From positions 1-17,424 of the forward strand of contig NZ_DGDC01000035.1 in assembly GCF_002385225.1 (NCBI RefSeq): a stretch of DNA of 17,424 bases, written 5' to 3'. Within the stretch, counting starts at the first letter, position 1. Each line of letters begins with the position of its first letter. A program made the translations under genes and the position numbers. Source of the stretch: Psychrobacter sp. UBA3962 (GTDB taxonomy: Bacteria; Pseudomonadota; Gammaproteobacteria; Pseudomonadales; Moraxellaceae). The notes under the pieces were generated by a model. It was not told where the DNA came from, did no database searches, and saw nothing but the letters and a program-made list of their open reading frames with translations. Shown here one piece after another: positions 1 through 7,596 of this stretch.

Positions 1-92
1 TAAATATGGGGGTATTTCCCTGGCGTAGGCTATATTTATCTCAACGATATAAGCAATCATTCCCAGTAATAAGCTTAGTTAATAAATAATTA
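1..92. other. Region downstream of pgk, no gene seen
   Basis: This short AT-rich stretch lies beyond the pgk stop codon on the minus strand. I see no open frame, and no hairpin followed by a T-run that would end the pgk transcript. The operon may therefore continue leftward out of the window. In related bacteria a fructose-bisphosphate aldolase gene often follows pgk, but nothing here shows that. Confidence 0.4.
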
Positions 93-1301
93 TTACTTAG
101 CACTGTATTTTTCTAAAGCGGCAACGGCAGGCAGTACTTTACCTTCCACAAACTCTAAGAAGGCACCACCACCTGTAGACATATAGCTTACACCGTCTTC
201 TACTTGGAACTTATGAATAGCAGCCAAGGTATCGCCTCCCCCTGCAATCGAGAAACCGTTACTGTCTTTTACTGCTTCAGACAGTAGTCGAGTCCCTTCT
301 GCAAAGGCATCTACTTCAAACACGCCAACAGGGCCATTCCACAAGATAGTCGCTGCATCCTTAACAGCGTTAAAGATATGCTCTGCCCCTTCAGCTGCCA
401 CATCTAAAATCATTTCATTTTCAGAAACTGAGTCAATGCTTTTTACAACTGGAGTTGCCGTTTGTAATGAGTTAATAAAGTCGTCAAAGTTGATTTGATT
501 CTTATCAGCCACTACCACGTTCTGTGGCAATAAAATCTCAGTTTGAGTCATGATTTGTTTGGCCGTTTCAATCATATCTGCTTCATATAATGAAGCCCCT
601 ACTGAATGACCTTTTGCTGCGATAAAGGTATTAGCAATACCGCCACCGACGATAATTTGGTCACAAATTTTTGCTAAACTGATCAATACGTCTAGTTTAG
701 TAGATACTTTAGAACCGCCAACAATGGCCACTAGGGGTTTTTTTGGTGCGTGTAAGGCTTTGTCTAACGCATCTAATTCTGCAGCTAGTAAAGGACCCGC
801 ACACACCACTTTTCCAGCTTTGGCAGCAGCTTGGATTACCCCTTCAGTAGAAGCTTGAGCTCTGTGAGCTGTACCGAATGCATCCATAACGAACACATCA
901 CATAGATCAGCATAACGCTGTGATAGAGCTTCTGTGTTGTTCTTTTCACCAACGTTAAAGCGAACGTTTTCTAATAACACCACTTCCCCTGGCTGAATAG
1001 ATACATCCTGTTCAGCATAATCTTTGTTTAAGCGTACAGTCAGGCCTAGATGCTCACTTAAATAATCCGCTACAGGCTGCATAGAGTACTTCTCTTCAAA
1101 CTCCCCTTCTGTTGGGCGACATAAGTGTGAGCAAACCAGAACGGCTGCGCCTTTTTCGAGGGCTAGCTTAATGGTGGGTAAACTTGACTGTAAACGCGCA
1201 TCATTAGAGATTTCTCCATTTTGAATTGGCACGTTTAAATCTTCACGAATCAACACAGTTTTTCCAGTTAAATCTTGGTTTTCCATTCTAGCGAAATTCA
1301 T
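93..1301 (-). CDS. pgk: Phosphoglycerate kinase
   Basis: Catalyses the reversible phosphate transfer between 1,3-bisphosphoglycerate and ADP, giving 3-phosphoglycerate and ATP in cytosolic glycolysis. At 402 residues it has the full family length. Recognised segments in order: REDLNVP near the N-terminus (substrate site), SHL-x-RP at 58-63, LLENVRFN, CDVFVMDAFGTAHRAQAS, GPLLAAELDAL, VGGSKVSTK (nucleotide-domain entry), WNGPVGVFE, GGGDTLAA and STGGGAFLEFVEGK at the C-terminus. The start is supported by an AAGGG box seven bases upstream. Odd point: the nearly invariant glycine of SHLGRP is cysteine here (residue 61, codon TGT at 1119-1121), between the His and Arg that contact 3-phosphoglycerate in known structures. 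The rest of the protein looks intact. Divergent from the DksA-like gene. Confidence 0.98.
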   Translation of the reverse strand: MNFARMENQDLTGKTVLIREDLNVPIQNGEISNDARLQSSLPTIKLALEKGAAVLVCSHLCRPTEGEFEEKYSMQPVADYLSEHLGLTVRLNKDYAEQDVSIQPGEVVLLENVRFNVGEKNNTEALSQRYADLCDVFVMDAFGTAHRAQASTEGVIQAAAKAGKVVCAGPLLAAELDALDKALHAPKKPLVAIVGGSKVSTKLDVLISLAKICDQIIVGGGIANTFIAAKGHSVGASLYEADMIETAKQIMTQTEILLPQNVVVADKNQINFDDFINSLQTATPVVKSIDSVSENEMILDVAAEGAEHIFNAVKDAATILWNGPVGVFEVDAFAEGTRLLSEAVKDSNGFSIAGGGDTLAAIHKFQVEDGVSYMSTGGGAFLEFVEGKVLPAVAALEKYSAK

Positions 1302-1318
1302 GTATTTACCCTTACTTA

Positions 1319-1324
1319 ATTATA
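1319..1324 (-). promoter_or_regulatory. Possible -10 box for pgk
   Basis: A perfect TATAAT on the minus strand lies 17 bases before the pgk start codon, but no good -35 hexamer sits 16-18 bases further upstream. The resulting leader would be only about ten bases long. It is a weak candidate in AT-rich DNA. Confidence 0.25.
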
Positions 1325-1440
1325 ATTAGAAGTCAAAATTGGCTTACACTTCTATTTTAGGTTTGAAGAAAAAATGGTGGGAGAATTCTACCATATTTTC
1401 CAGCCTATTTTCGCCTCTGTTTCTGCCTATTATTATTGGG

Positions 1441-1453
1441 GATTTATTAAATC
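1441..1453. repeat. 13-base perfect palindrome between pgk and the DksA-like gene
   Basis: GATTTA-T-TAAATC, with no mismatch, lies in the middle of the divergent intergenic region. A second, GGTTA-A-TAACC, lies at 1539-1549, close upstream of the DksA-like gene. Either could be an operator, but short palindromes arise often by chance in AT-rich DNA and no regulator is implied. Confidence 0.3.
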
Positions 1454-1500
1454 TGTCGTTCTATTATTTAGGGCAATACAAAGATTTATTATTGGATAAG

Positions 1501-1509
1501 TGCTAATAT
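1501..1509 (+). promoter_or_regulatory. Extended -10 promoter for the DksA-like gene
   Basis: TGC-TAATAT is an extended -10 element (TGn plus five of six consensus bases) about 75 bases upstream of the start codon. The -35 region 17 bases upstream is poor, which fits an extended -10 promoter. The inverted repeat at 1539-1549 would lie in the transcribed leader. Confidence 0.45.
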
Positions 1510-1582
1510 AGAAGATATAAACAAAGCAATAATAAAGAGGTTAATAACCCCTATACAATTATATTTACTTAAGGAGATTACA

Positions 1583-1912
1583 ATGAGTAGAGATTTTTCT
1601 GCCGCTAAAGAGCGCCTACTGGAGCTACAACAAGAATATCAAAACCGTATCGATAAAATTGAAGATCATATTTACAACCCTCAAGATGATTTAAATGAAC
1701 ATTGGGATGACCAAGCCATTTCTATGCGGGATAATGAGATGCGCAAAACGCTATTGGTTGAGGCCAAACAAGGGCTTACCTATGTTAAAAATGCGTTAAG
1801 TCGTATTGAAAATGGCACCTATGGCGAATGTACAGTTTGTGGTGAAGATATCGAAGAAAAGAGATTAGAAGCAGTGCCTTATGCAACTTTATGCATGCAA
1901 CACGCCTCTTAA
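1583..1912 (+). CDS. DksA/TraR-family zinc-finger protein (short form)
   Basis: A 109-residue cytosolic protein of the DksA/TraR family, whose members bind the RNA polymerase secondary channel and modulate initiation. Residues 1-75 form a charged, probably coiled-coil region with an acidic cluster (DDLNEHWDD at about 35-43) that may be the equivalent of the DksA tip. The C-terminal finger reads GxCxxCGxxI, then RLEAVPYATLC. Its ligands are C83, C86, C104 and, in place of the fourth cysteine, H107 (CxxC-x17-CxxH). It is too short to be DksA itself (about 150 residues). A strong AAGGAG lies seven bases before the ATG. It is monocistronic with its own promoter and a strong terminator. The family is certain; the role in this cell is not. 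Confidence 0.9.
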   Translation: MSRDFSAAKERLLELQQEYQNRIDKIEDHIYNPQDDLNEHWDDQAISMRDNEMRKTLLVEAKQGLTYVKNALSRIENGTYGECTVCGEDIEEKRLEAVPYATLCMQHAS

Positions 1913-1930
1913 ATTATAGTCTCTAATAAA

Positions 1931-1965
1931 CAAAAAAAGATTGCTCTTAGAGCAATCTTTTTTTG
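1931..1965. terminator. Bidirectional Rho-independent terminator
   Basis: Perfect 15-bp hairpin: A7 GATTGCTC, loop TTA, GAGCAATC T7, extended by one outer C-G pair. The T7 end serves the plus-strand DksA-like gene and the A7 end gives a U-tract for minus-strand pbpG. The two genes converge here. Confidence 0.93.
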
Positions 1966-2018
1966 TGAGTACTATATTATTTCAGTAGAAACAACGGGAT
2001 ATAAAAATAAGTTGGCTA

Positions 2019-3047
2019 TTAAATAGTACGACGTAAAGCTAAATTATGTAGAATGTTCTCTGCATCGTTCCAGCGCGTATTAGAGCTATCAGCACCTAAA
2101 ATAACAATAATCGCTGGACGGTTGTTAACTTGGGTTTCCATTACCACACATTGACCCGCTTCATTAATAAAGCCAGTTTTTGAGATACCAATTGGATAAG
2201 TGCCACTACGAACTAGCTTACTAGTGTTATTAGCAGGATAGGTACGGTTACCATCGCTATAGTTTGCTACAAAGAAGTCATAGTTTTTAGTCGTTGAGAA
2301 GCGGCGGATCACTTCATATTCACCAGCAGCTTTAACCATCTTAGTTAAGTCCATTGGAGAGGCCACATTACGCTTATCTAGACCAGTAGGATCACCAAAG
2401 AAAGCAGTATTCATACCTAATGAACGGGCTTTAGCGTTCATTGCACGCATGAAAGCATCATAGCCACCTGGATAGTTTCTGGCTAGAGATTTAGCAGCTG
2501 GGTTCTCAGACTTCATTAGGGTCATTAATAGCAGTTCTGCACGGTTCATACGGTCACCAGCTTTCAAACGAGAACTAGCACGCTTAGGACCTACGAAATC
2601 TTCTGGATCAAGCTTAATCTCTTCTCGCATATCAAGACCGGCATCTAAAACCACCATAGCCGTCATAATCTTAGTAATAGAAGCTATTGGACGAGCCACA
2701 TCAGCGTTCTTTTCATACAAAGGCTGTCCAGTTGCTACGTCTAAAACGACGACCCCTCTTGAAGCCGCTGAAATAGGTAGTCTGTCAACGAAACCTGGAG
2801 AGCTTGAGAAATTATTGGTAGAAGTAGAAAAAGAACGAGTGGTGTTAGTAGTCACCCCTGGATTAGAGTACATAATACTGCGGGCTTCTGATAAACCACC
2901 AGCATTACCCCACTGGACTTGTGAGTTGCCTGTTTTGCTTGGTTCCACAATAGTTAAAGCAGCATTTGAGACAGAGCTTGCGGTACCCAGACCCAATGCG
3001 ATGCAAACAAAGATAAAAGATTTGTTGAAAGATTTATTTATGCTCAT
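2019..3047 (-). CDS. pbpG: D-alanyl-D-alanine endopeptidase, PBP7-type
   Basis: A periplasmic serine peptidase of the S11 family. Its relatives cleave D-Ala-meso-DAP cross-links in peptidoglycan, helping wall remodelling. The 342 residues begin with a signal peptide (hydrophobic 10-22, likely cleavage after SNA-A near 29-30). A Ser/Thr/Asn-rich linker follows, to about residue 90, and then the catalytic domain. The three active-site motifs are present: SITK at 123-126 (nucleophile S123, base K126), SEN at 180-182 and KTG at 290-292. SEN is as in E. coli PBP7. I see no C-terminal amphipathic membrane anchor of the PBP5 type, which favours the endopeptidase. The GGGA box before the ATG is modest. 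The low-complexity linker of about 50 residues is longer than usual. Confidence 0.93.
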   Translation of the reverse strand: MSINKSFNKSFIFVCIALGLGTASSVSNAALTIVEPSKTGNSQVQWGNAGGLSEARSIMYSNPGVTTNTTRSFSTSTNNFSSSPGFVDRLPISAASRGVVVLDVATGQPLYEKNADVARPIASITKIMTAMVVLDAGLDMREEIKLDPEDFVGPKRASSRLKAGDRMNRAELLLMTLMKSENPAAKSLARNYPGGYDAFMRAMNAKARSLGMNTAFFGDPTGLDKRNVASPMDLTKMVKAAGEYEVIRRFSTTKNYDFFVANYSDGNRTYPANNTSKLVRSGTYPIGISKTGFINEAGQCVVMETQVNNRPAIIVILGADSSNTRWNDAENILHNLALRRTI

Positions 3048-3088
3048 ATTTCATCCCACTTGAGTCGTAAAATAGCGTAAAAAAGAAT

Positions 3089-3108
3089 AATTAACCATGC
3101 GGTTAATT
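3089..3108. repeat. Inverted repeat upstream of pbpG
   Basis: AATTAACC-ATGC-GGTTAATT, an 8-bp perfect stem with a four-base centre, lies 42-61 bases upstream of the pbpG start. That is where an operator or a leader hairpin would be expected. No T-run follows on either strand, so it is not a terminator. Confidence 0.4.
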
Positions 3109-3141
3109 TAAAGGTATGATGTTATTGACCTAGAAGCTAAA

Positions 3142-3156
3142 TCCATTGACAATGGA
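3142..3156. repeat. 15-base perfect palindrome, pbpG/response regulator gap
   Basis: TCCATTG-A-CAATGGA has seven matched bases on each side of a single central base. As a hairpin the loop would be too small, so it reads better as a binding site for a dimeric protein. The regulator is unknown. Confidence 0.4.
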
Positions 3157-3451
3157 GTGCATTGAAACAGATATAAAAAAATTACCAATTATCCACTGCG
3201 ATTAAAAGCTTTGTTATATTAGGATTTATGAAGTACCTTTTTAGTACTAGAAGTCATTAAATTTACAAACATTAGTACTAATTTATAAACTTAAACACCA
3301 TACTAATACCAAATACAGCCAATATGTTAATTATCTTAACATCATTAATCTTAGTCGTTAAGTGTTAATTCCACTTAAAGCGATGGGATTAAGGTATGGT
3401 GTCAATTCAAAACATTTCTTTTACGCTACAGCAACATAAAATTACTCATAC

Positions 3452-3457
3452 TATAAT
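3452..3457 (+). promoter_or_regulatory. -10 box of the gacA/uvrY-type gene
   Basis: A perfect TATAAT lies 26 bases upstream of the ATG. No recognisable -35 hexamer is found 16-18 bases upstream, which suggests dependence on an activator bound at the upstream inverted repeats. The implied leader is short. Confidence 0.45.
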
Positions 3458-3483
3458 TTTGTGCGTTCTCTTGGGAAAATAAT

Positions 3484-4119
3484 ATGATTAAAGTTTTGGT
3501 GGTTGATGACCACGACTTGGTTAGAATGGGCATAAGTAGAATGTTGGCAGATGACCCTGAAATTGAGGTTATCGGTGAAGCTGACAGTGGTGAAGCTGCT
3601 ATTAGAATGGTTAAAGCACTCAGCCCAGATGTGGTCTTACTGGATGTAAATATGCCAAATATTGGCGGAGTTGAAGCCACAAAACGCTTACGCCAATTTG
3701 ATGAAAAAGTAAAAATTTTAGCGGTTAGTAGTGTCTCCTCACAGCCTTATCCTTCGATGCTATTAAAAGCAGGGGTCAATGGCTATATCACTAAAGGTAC
3801 CCCTTTAGCCGAAATGATTAAAGCCATCAAAAAGGTTTATCAAGGCAGTAAGTACTTTAGTAGTGACGTGGCAGAACAGCTGGCTGATATGCTACTGACA
3901 GACAATGAAGAATCGCCTTTTGATAGACTAAGTGAAAGAGAAAAACAGGTTGCTATGATGGTGGTAAACTGTCAAAGTCCGCAACAAATCGCTGATCAGC
4001 TTTTTGTTAGTGTAAAAACGGTCAACACTTATCGCTATCGTATCTTTGAAAAGGTTGGGGTCGACAGTGATGTGAAACTCACCCACTTAGCCATGCGTCA
4101 TGGTTTGATTACCCCGTAA
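3484..4119 (+). CDS. uvrY: GacA/UvrY-type response regulator
   Basis: A 211-residue two-component regulator of the NarL/FixJ class. Residues 1-120 are a receiver domain with acidic pocket D8 and D9, phospho-acceptor D54 (VLLDVNMP), S82/S83 in the switch position and K104 (YITKG). Residues 148-205 are a LuxR-type helix-turn-helix (LSEREKQVAMM, then VSVKTVNTYRYRIFEKV). The sequence tracks GacA closely, including MIKVLVVDDHDLVR at the start and SPFDxLSERE at the domain junction. GacA/UvrY is activated by the GacS/BarA kinase and, in relatives, drives small RNAs that titrate CsrA/RsmA. No kinase gene is nearby, and uvrC, its usual partner, is absent. The ribosome site is weak (GGGA). It could equally be named gacA. 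Confidence 0.93.
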   Translation: MIKVLVVDDHDLVRMGISRMLADDPEIEVIGEADSGEAAIRMVKALSPDVVLLDVNMPNIGGVEATKRLRQFDEKVKILAVSSVSSQPYPSMLLKAGVNGYITKGTPLAEMIKAIKKVYQGSKYFSSDVAEQLADMLLTDNEESPFDRLSEREKQVAMMVVNCQSPQQIADQLFVSVKTVNTYRYRIFEKVGVDSDVKLTHLAMRHGLITP

Positions 4120-4173
4120 GCCTGAATGTTAAAAGTCAACAATAATGTGCAGCCTTAACTGCGTTTATCAATA

Positions 4174-4204
4174 AAAAAGAGAGCTTACCAGAAGCTCTCT
4201 TTTT
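4174..4204. terminator. Bidirectional Rho-independent terminator
   Basis: A 13-bp stem, A5 GAGAGCTT / AAGCTCTC T5, with loop ACCAG. It lies between the convergent response-regulator and ctpA-like genes. The T-run serves the plus strand and the A-run serves the minus strand. Confidence 0.92.
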
Positions 4205-4246
4205 CTATCAAAATATTTATTTAACAATCAGTAATTTACTCTGTAA

Positions 4247-5812
4247 CTAGTAATCATTAAGCATGCTGCCATCATCATCAAACTTTGTATCAAATTTAAT
4301 TCCAAAGGGTCTGTCTTGAGATAACAAAAGATTCACGGCAGTTTGTTGCCAATCCGAACCATCATGGGCTAGAACCATATCAGGCTTCACCCCAACCCCA
4401 TCTATAAGCTCACCTTTCGCACTGCGGTATTCTGCAACCGTAAGCTTGATACCTCCACCAGACTCAAGGGGCACCACCTCTTGTACGGTGCCTTTACCAA
4501 AGCTTTGCTCACCCACAATTTTTGCCCGCTTGTTGCTTTTAAAACTGCTTGCCAGCACTTCCGCGGCAGAAGCAGAGTAACGGTTTTGTAAGATAATTAC
4601 TGGTAAATCAGAAAGATAAGGTTTTCCTTTGGGCTTAATCAGCTGACCATGATTGGTACGGCTTCTTACCTGAATCAGGTCCCCTTCTTTAATAAACAAA
4701 CTAGCAATGTCAATTGCAGAGGATAACACCCCGCCTGGATTATTACGCACATCAATAACCACACCAGTTACCGCTGACCCAGTTTGCTTTAAGGCGCTAA
4801 TCAATTGATCTTTAGAACCGTTTTGAAAAACAGGTAAGCGGATTATGGCAATACTGTTTTTTACGGTCACAGACAATTCATTATTAGCGGCGAGATTACG
4901 TTGCAAAGTTATATTGCGCCGCGTCCCTCCTTGGGCATTCACTACGGTTACTTCAACTTGAGAGCCGGCAATACCAGAAAGTAGTTGCTGTACATCCTGC
5001 TCTGTCATATCTGAGGTGAGTTCCGCATTTTTAATGCGTAATAATCTATCACCGATCTTTATTCCAGCTTGCTGAGCAGAAGACTGGCTTAAGACAGAGC
5101 TGACCTCCCACACCTGCTGATTAGAATTATATTTTACCACCAATCCCACTTGGGCTATTTCCCCATCAGTGAAACTACGTAGATTATCGTAACTCTCTGG
5201 GGTTAAATATTCAGCGTGCTTATCTAGCTTTTCTAACATACCGGTTATGGCTTGCTGAAAAAGCATTTCATCATTGACAGGTTTCACATAGTCATGACGT
5301 ATAACATCGATGACCTCCACAAAAGCTTGTAGCGTCTGAGGTGATATGGCATTTAAAGGAACATGCTCTACCCCTAACCTTTCACCTTCAATTTCATCAT
5401 CAATATCATCTTCTTCTATATCGATAAGGGCTGGCTGCGCATCTATGTCTTCATAACTTTCTATCTCTTCATCAAGATGAGCAATAGCATCCACATCGCC
5501 GCAGTCATCTACACAGGCGTCTTCAGATTTTTTAGCACTAACTGCTAAATCATTCAGCTTTTTTGCCGCTTCTGAGCTGGGCTGAGCATTTGACCCCGTC
5601 TCCAAAATGACAGATTTAGTAGCTCCGTTATCAACGGTAGAAGTCTGTGGCTGTCCCATGGAAGAGCAACCACTGATAGAAAGCGTTAAGGATAACAGCG
5701 TAAACCCAGCCACCTGACTAAGTTTATGCCCCTTAAACATGGCTAGCCAAAACTTGCTAGGAGTTATAGACTCCTTATTTTTTGATAAGTTTTGAGAAGA
5801 ATCAAATTGCAT
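4247..5812 (-). CDS. ctpA: Carboxy-terminal processing protease (S41), lipoprotein
   Basis: A 521-residue periplasmic serine protease of the CtpA family. Relatives trim or degrade envelope proteins, including murein hydrolases, with PDZ-gated activity. A lipobox ends at C49 (SISGC). The hydrophobic run 32-46 is preceded by about 30 residues, unusually long for a signal peptide. Starting at M25 would give a normal one, but neither start has a good ribosome site. Residues 97-145 are extremely acidic (about 23 of 49 Asp/Glu). A PDZ domain covers roughly 215-300. The protease core has RNNPGGVL at 356-363 and the catalytic dyad S415 (in SASAAE) and K440 (SFGKGTVQ), spaced as in E. coli Prc. It lies 90 bases downstream of gpmI and is probably co-transcribed with it. 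Confidence 0.92.
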   Translation of the reverse strand: MQFDSSQNLSKNKESITPSKFWLAMFKGHKLSQVAGFTLLSLTLSISGCSSMGQPQTSTVDNGATKSVILETGSNAQPSSEAAKKLNDLAVSAKKSEDACVDDCGDVDAIAHLDEEIESYEDIDAQPALIDIEEDDIDDEIEGERLGVEHVPLNAISPQTLQAFVEVIDVIRHDYVKPVNDEMLFQQAITGMLEKLDKHAEYLTPESYDNLRSFTDGEIAQVGLVVKYNSNQQVWEVSSVLSQSSAQQAGIKIGDRLLRIKNAELTSDMTEQDVQQLLSGIAGSQVEVTVVNAQGGTRRNITLQRNLAANNELSVTVKNSIAIIRLPVFQNGSKDQLISALKQTGSAVTGVVIDVRNNPGGVLSSAIDIASLFIKEGDLIQVRSRTNHGQLIKPKGKPYLSDLPVIILQNRYSASAAEVLASSFKSNKRAKIVGEQSFGKGTVQEVVPLESGGGIKLTVAEYRSAKGELIDGVGVKPDMVLAHDGSDWQQTAVNLLLSQDRPFGIKFDTKFDDDGSMLNDY

Positions 5813-5845
5813 CGTATGCTCTACTATCAGTGGTAGTTAAGAGAT

Positions 5846-5903
5846 TTTAACTCCTAGGTTGGTCTTGACTAGGCAGACCTTAACTAGGCTAATCTTGACT
5901 GGC
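5846..5903. repeat. 15-bp tandem repeat between gpmI and ctpA
   Basis: Three copies start at 5863, 5878 and 5893, exactly 15 bases apart: TCTTGACTAGGC, CCTTAACTAGGC and TCTTGACTGGC, each followed by a variable triplet. A degenerate fourth copy (TTAACTCCTAGG) precedes them near 5848. The last copy runs into the gpmI stop codon. The copies allow small hairpins, such as GGTCT-N9-AGACC at 5861-5879. A further inverted repeat, AGTTAA-N6-TTAACT, sits at 5835-5852, closer to the ctpA start. Confidence 0.75.
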
Positions 5904-7495
5904 TATTTAGCTTCTAACAAGTTGATACCAGTCATCTCTTTCGGCACTTCAAGACCCATTAGATCTAAGATGGTTGGGGCCACATCACTTAATTTACCGC
6001 CTTCACGGACTGTCACTTTTTTATCACCAACGTAAATCAAAGGCACATGTTCGGTGGTATGCTGAGTATGCACCTGACCACTTTCATAATCTTGCATCTG
6101 TTCACAATTACCATGGTCTGCAGTAATTAACATATGGCCACCGGCCTTAATAACCGCTTCTGAAACCTCACCGATCGCCACATCCAATGCTTCTACCGCT
6201 TTTACTGCAGCTTCAAAACTACCGGTATGACCAACCATATCGCCGTTTGCATAGTTCACTACCAAAACATCATACTTGCCAGACTCAATCGCCTCTACTA
6301 AGTTTTTGGTTACTTCCGGAGCACTCATCTCTGGTTTTAAGTCATAAGTTTCAACATCAGGAGAGGGAATTAGAATACGAGATTCGCCTGTAAACTCATC
6401 TTCTTTGCCACCACTGAAGAAAAACGTAACATGAGCAAATTTCTCAGTTTCTGCAATTCTTAGTTGAGTTTTTCCATTATTCTGTAAGTACTCACCTAAG
6501 GTGTTATGTAATTTTGTTGGCTTATAAGCCACTGAAGTTTTTGGATTAGCAGCCAACTCATCAGAGTAGTGAGTCATCATGACAAAGGCTGAAAGATTAG
6601 GCTGCTTCTTACGAGCAAATCCTGAAAACTCATGATCGGGTAAGATGAAAGCTTGAGCCAGCTCACGCGCTCTATCCGCACGGAAGTTCATAAAGATAAC
6701 GGCATCATTGTCATTGATGGTCGTTGGTGTCTCACCATGTTCAATAACCGTAGTTGGACTCACAAACTCATCTGTTTCACGAGACTTATAAGCGGCTTGA
6801 ACTGCACCATCTGCTCGTGTCGCCATTCTTTCTGACTCACCCAAGGTTAATAGGTTATAAGCCTTCTCTACTCTATCCCAACGATTGTCACGGTCCATCG
6901 CATAGTAACGACCGATGATACTGGCAATCTGTACGTTGCTTTCATAATAGGCATTTAAATTTGCCAAGAACTCTTTTAAGCGTTTGATATATTTATCAGC
7001 AGATTTTGGTGGCGTATCACGACCATCTAAAAAGCAGTGAACATACACCCCTTTTGCACCATGCACAACGGCAGCATGACACATGGCTTCAATATGATCC
7101 TGATGAGCATGCACCCCACCATCTGACAATAGACCCATAATATGAAGATTGCTATCAGACTCTTTTACCGCTTCGATAGCTTCTAACAACTCAGGATTTT
7201 TATAGAAATCACGGTTTTTGATATCACGAGAGATACGAGTAGAATCCTGAAACAACACTCGACCTGCCCCTAAGTTCATGTGACCTACTTCTGAGTTACC
7301 AAATTGACCTTCAGGTAACCCAACATCCTCACCTGAGCCTGAAATTAAACCATGGGGATAGGTACTATTGATTCTGTCTAGATTAGGCGTGGTGGCAGCA
7401 GCGATCGCATTGTCCTGCTCATCCTCACGATATCCAAAGCCATCTAAAATCATCAGAACGTGTGGGATTTTTTTGTTTTTATCAGCTGCTACCAT
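5903..7495 (-). CDS. gpmI: 2,3-bisphosphoglycerate-independent phosphoglycerate mutase
   Basis: A cytosolic, manganese-dependent glycolytic enzyme interconverting 3- and 2-phosphoglycerate. I start it at the ATG at 7495 (530 residues), because GGAG sits nine bases before it; the ATG five codons upstream at 7510 has no such site. Alkaline-phosphatase-fold metal ligands, in this numbering, are D18 (LMILDGFG), the phosphorylated serine S68 (GQFGNSEVGHMNLG), D419 and H423 (NGDMVGHTG), D460 and H461 (TADHGN) and H479 (HTTEHVP). The inserted phosphotransferase domain carries SDGGVHAHQDH, FLDGRDTPP, GRYYAMDRDNRW and MNFRADRAREL. The protein is about 20 residues longer than the usual 510, with no broken motif. 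It is the first gene of a probable gpmI-ctpA operon. Confidence 0.97.
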   Translation of the reverse strand: MVAADKNKKIPHVLMILDGFGYREDEQDNAIAAATTPNLDRINSTYPHGLISGSGEDVGLPEGQFGNSEVGHMNLGAGRVLFQDSTRISRDIKNRDFYKNPELLEAIEAVKESDSNLHIMGLLSDGGVHAHQDHIEAMCHAAVVHGAKGVYVHCFLDGRDTPPKSADKYIKRLKEFLANLNAYYESNVQIASIIGRYYAMDRDNRWDRVEKAYNLLTLGESERMATRADGAVQAAYKSRETDEFVSPTTVIEHGETPTTINDNDAVIFMNFRADRARELAQAFILPDHEFSGFARKKQPNLSAFVMMTHYSDELAANPKTSVAYKPTKLHNTLGEYLQNNGKTQLRIAETEKFAHVTFFFSGGKEDEFTGESRILIPSPDVETYDLKPEMSAPEVTKNLVEAIESGKYDVLVVNYANGDMVGHTGSFEAAVKAVEALDVAIGEVSEAVIKAGGHMLITADHGNCEQMQDYESGQVHTQHTTEHVPLIYVGDKKVTVREGGKLSDVAPTILDLMGLEVPKEMTGINLLEAK

Positions 7496-7504
7496 TGACT
7501 TTAT

Positions 7505-7508
7505 CTCC
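7505..7508 (-). promoter_or_regulatory. Ribosome binding site that fixes the gpmI start
   Basis: GGAG on the minus strand lies nine bases before the ATG at 7495. It overlaps the upstream in-frame ATG at 7510, which itself has no purine-rich box. This favours the shorter protein. Confidence 0.7.
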
Positions 7509-7566
7509 ATTTGTATTGCAATATTTCAAGAAAAATTAGAATATTAAAGATTATAAAATTAAATCA

Positions 7567-7596
7567 AATATACAAAACTATTAAAATTAATATCAA
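7567..7596 (-). promoter_or_regulatory. Probable gpmI promoter
   Basis: On the minus strand, TTGATA (7591-7596) and TATATT (7567-7572) are separated by 18 bases. Each hexamer matches consensus at four or five of six positions. Transcription would begin near 7560, giving a leader of about 65 bases. The AT-rich surroundings lower confidence. Confidence 0.45.

Larger units (their letters stand above)
3048..3483. other. Divergent intergenic region with several inverted repeats
   Basis: There is no gene in these 436 bases, which are strongly AT-rich. Besides the two entries above, it holds TAGTACTA at 3242-3249 and again at 3273-3280, exactly 31 bases apart (about three helical turns). The second copy is extended to ATTAGTACTAAT at 3271-3282. 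It also holds ATGTTAA-N5-TTAACAT at 3324-3342 and TTAAGTG-N7-CACTTAA at 3358-3378. The last two lie 74-128 bases upstream of the response regulator's -10 box, a usual place for transcription-factor sites. Confidence 0.5.
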
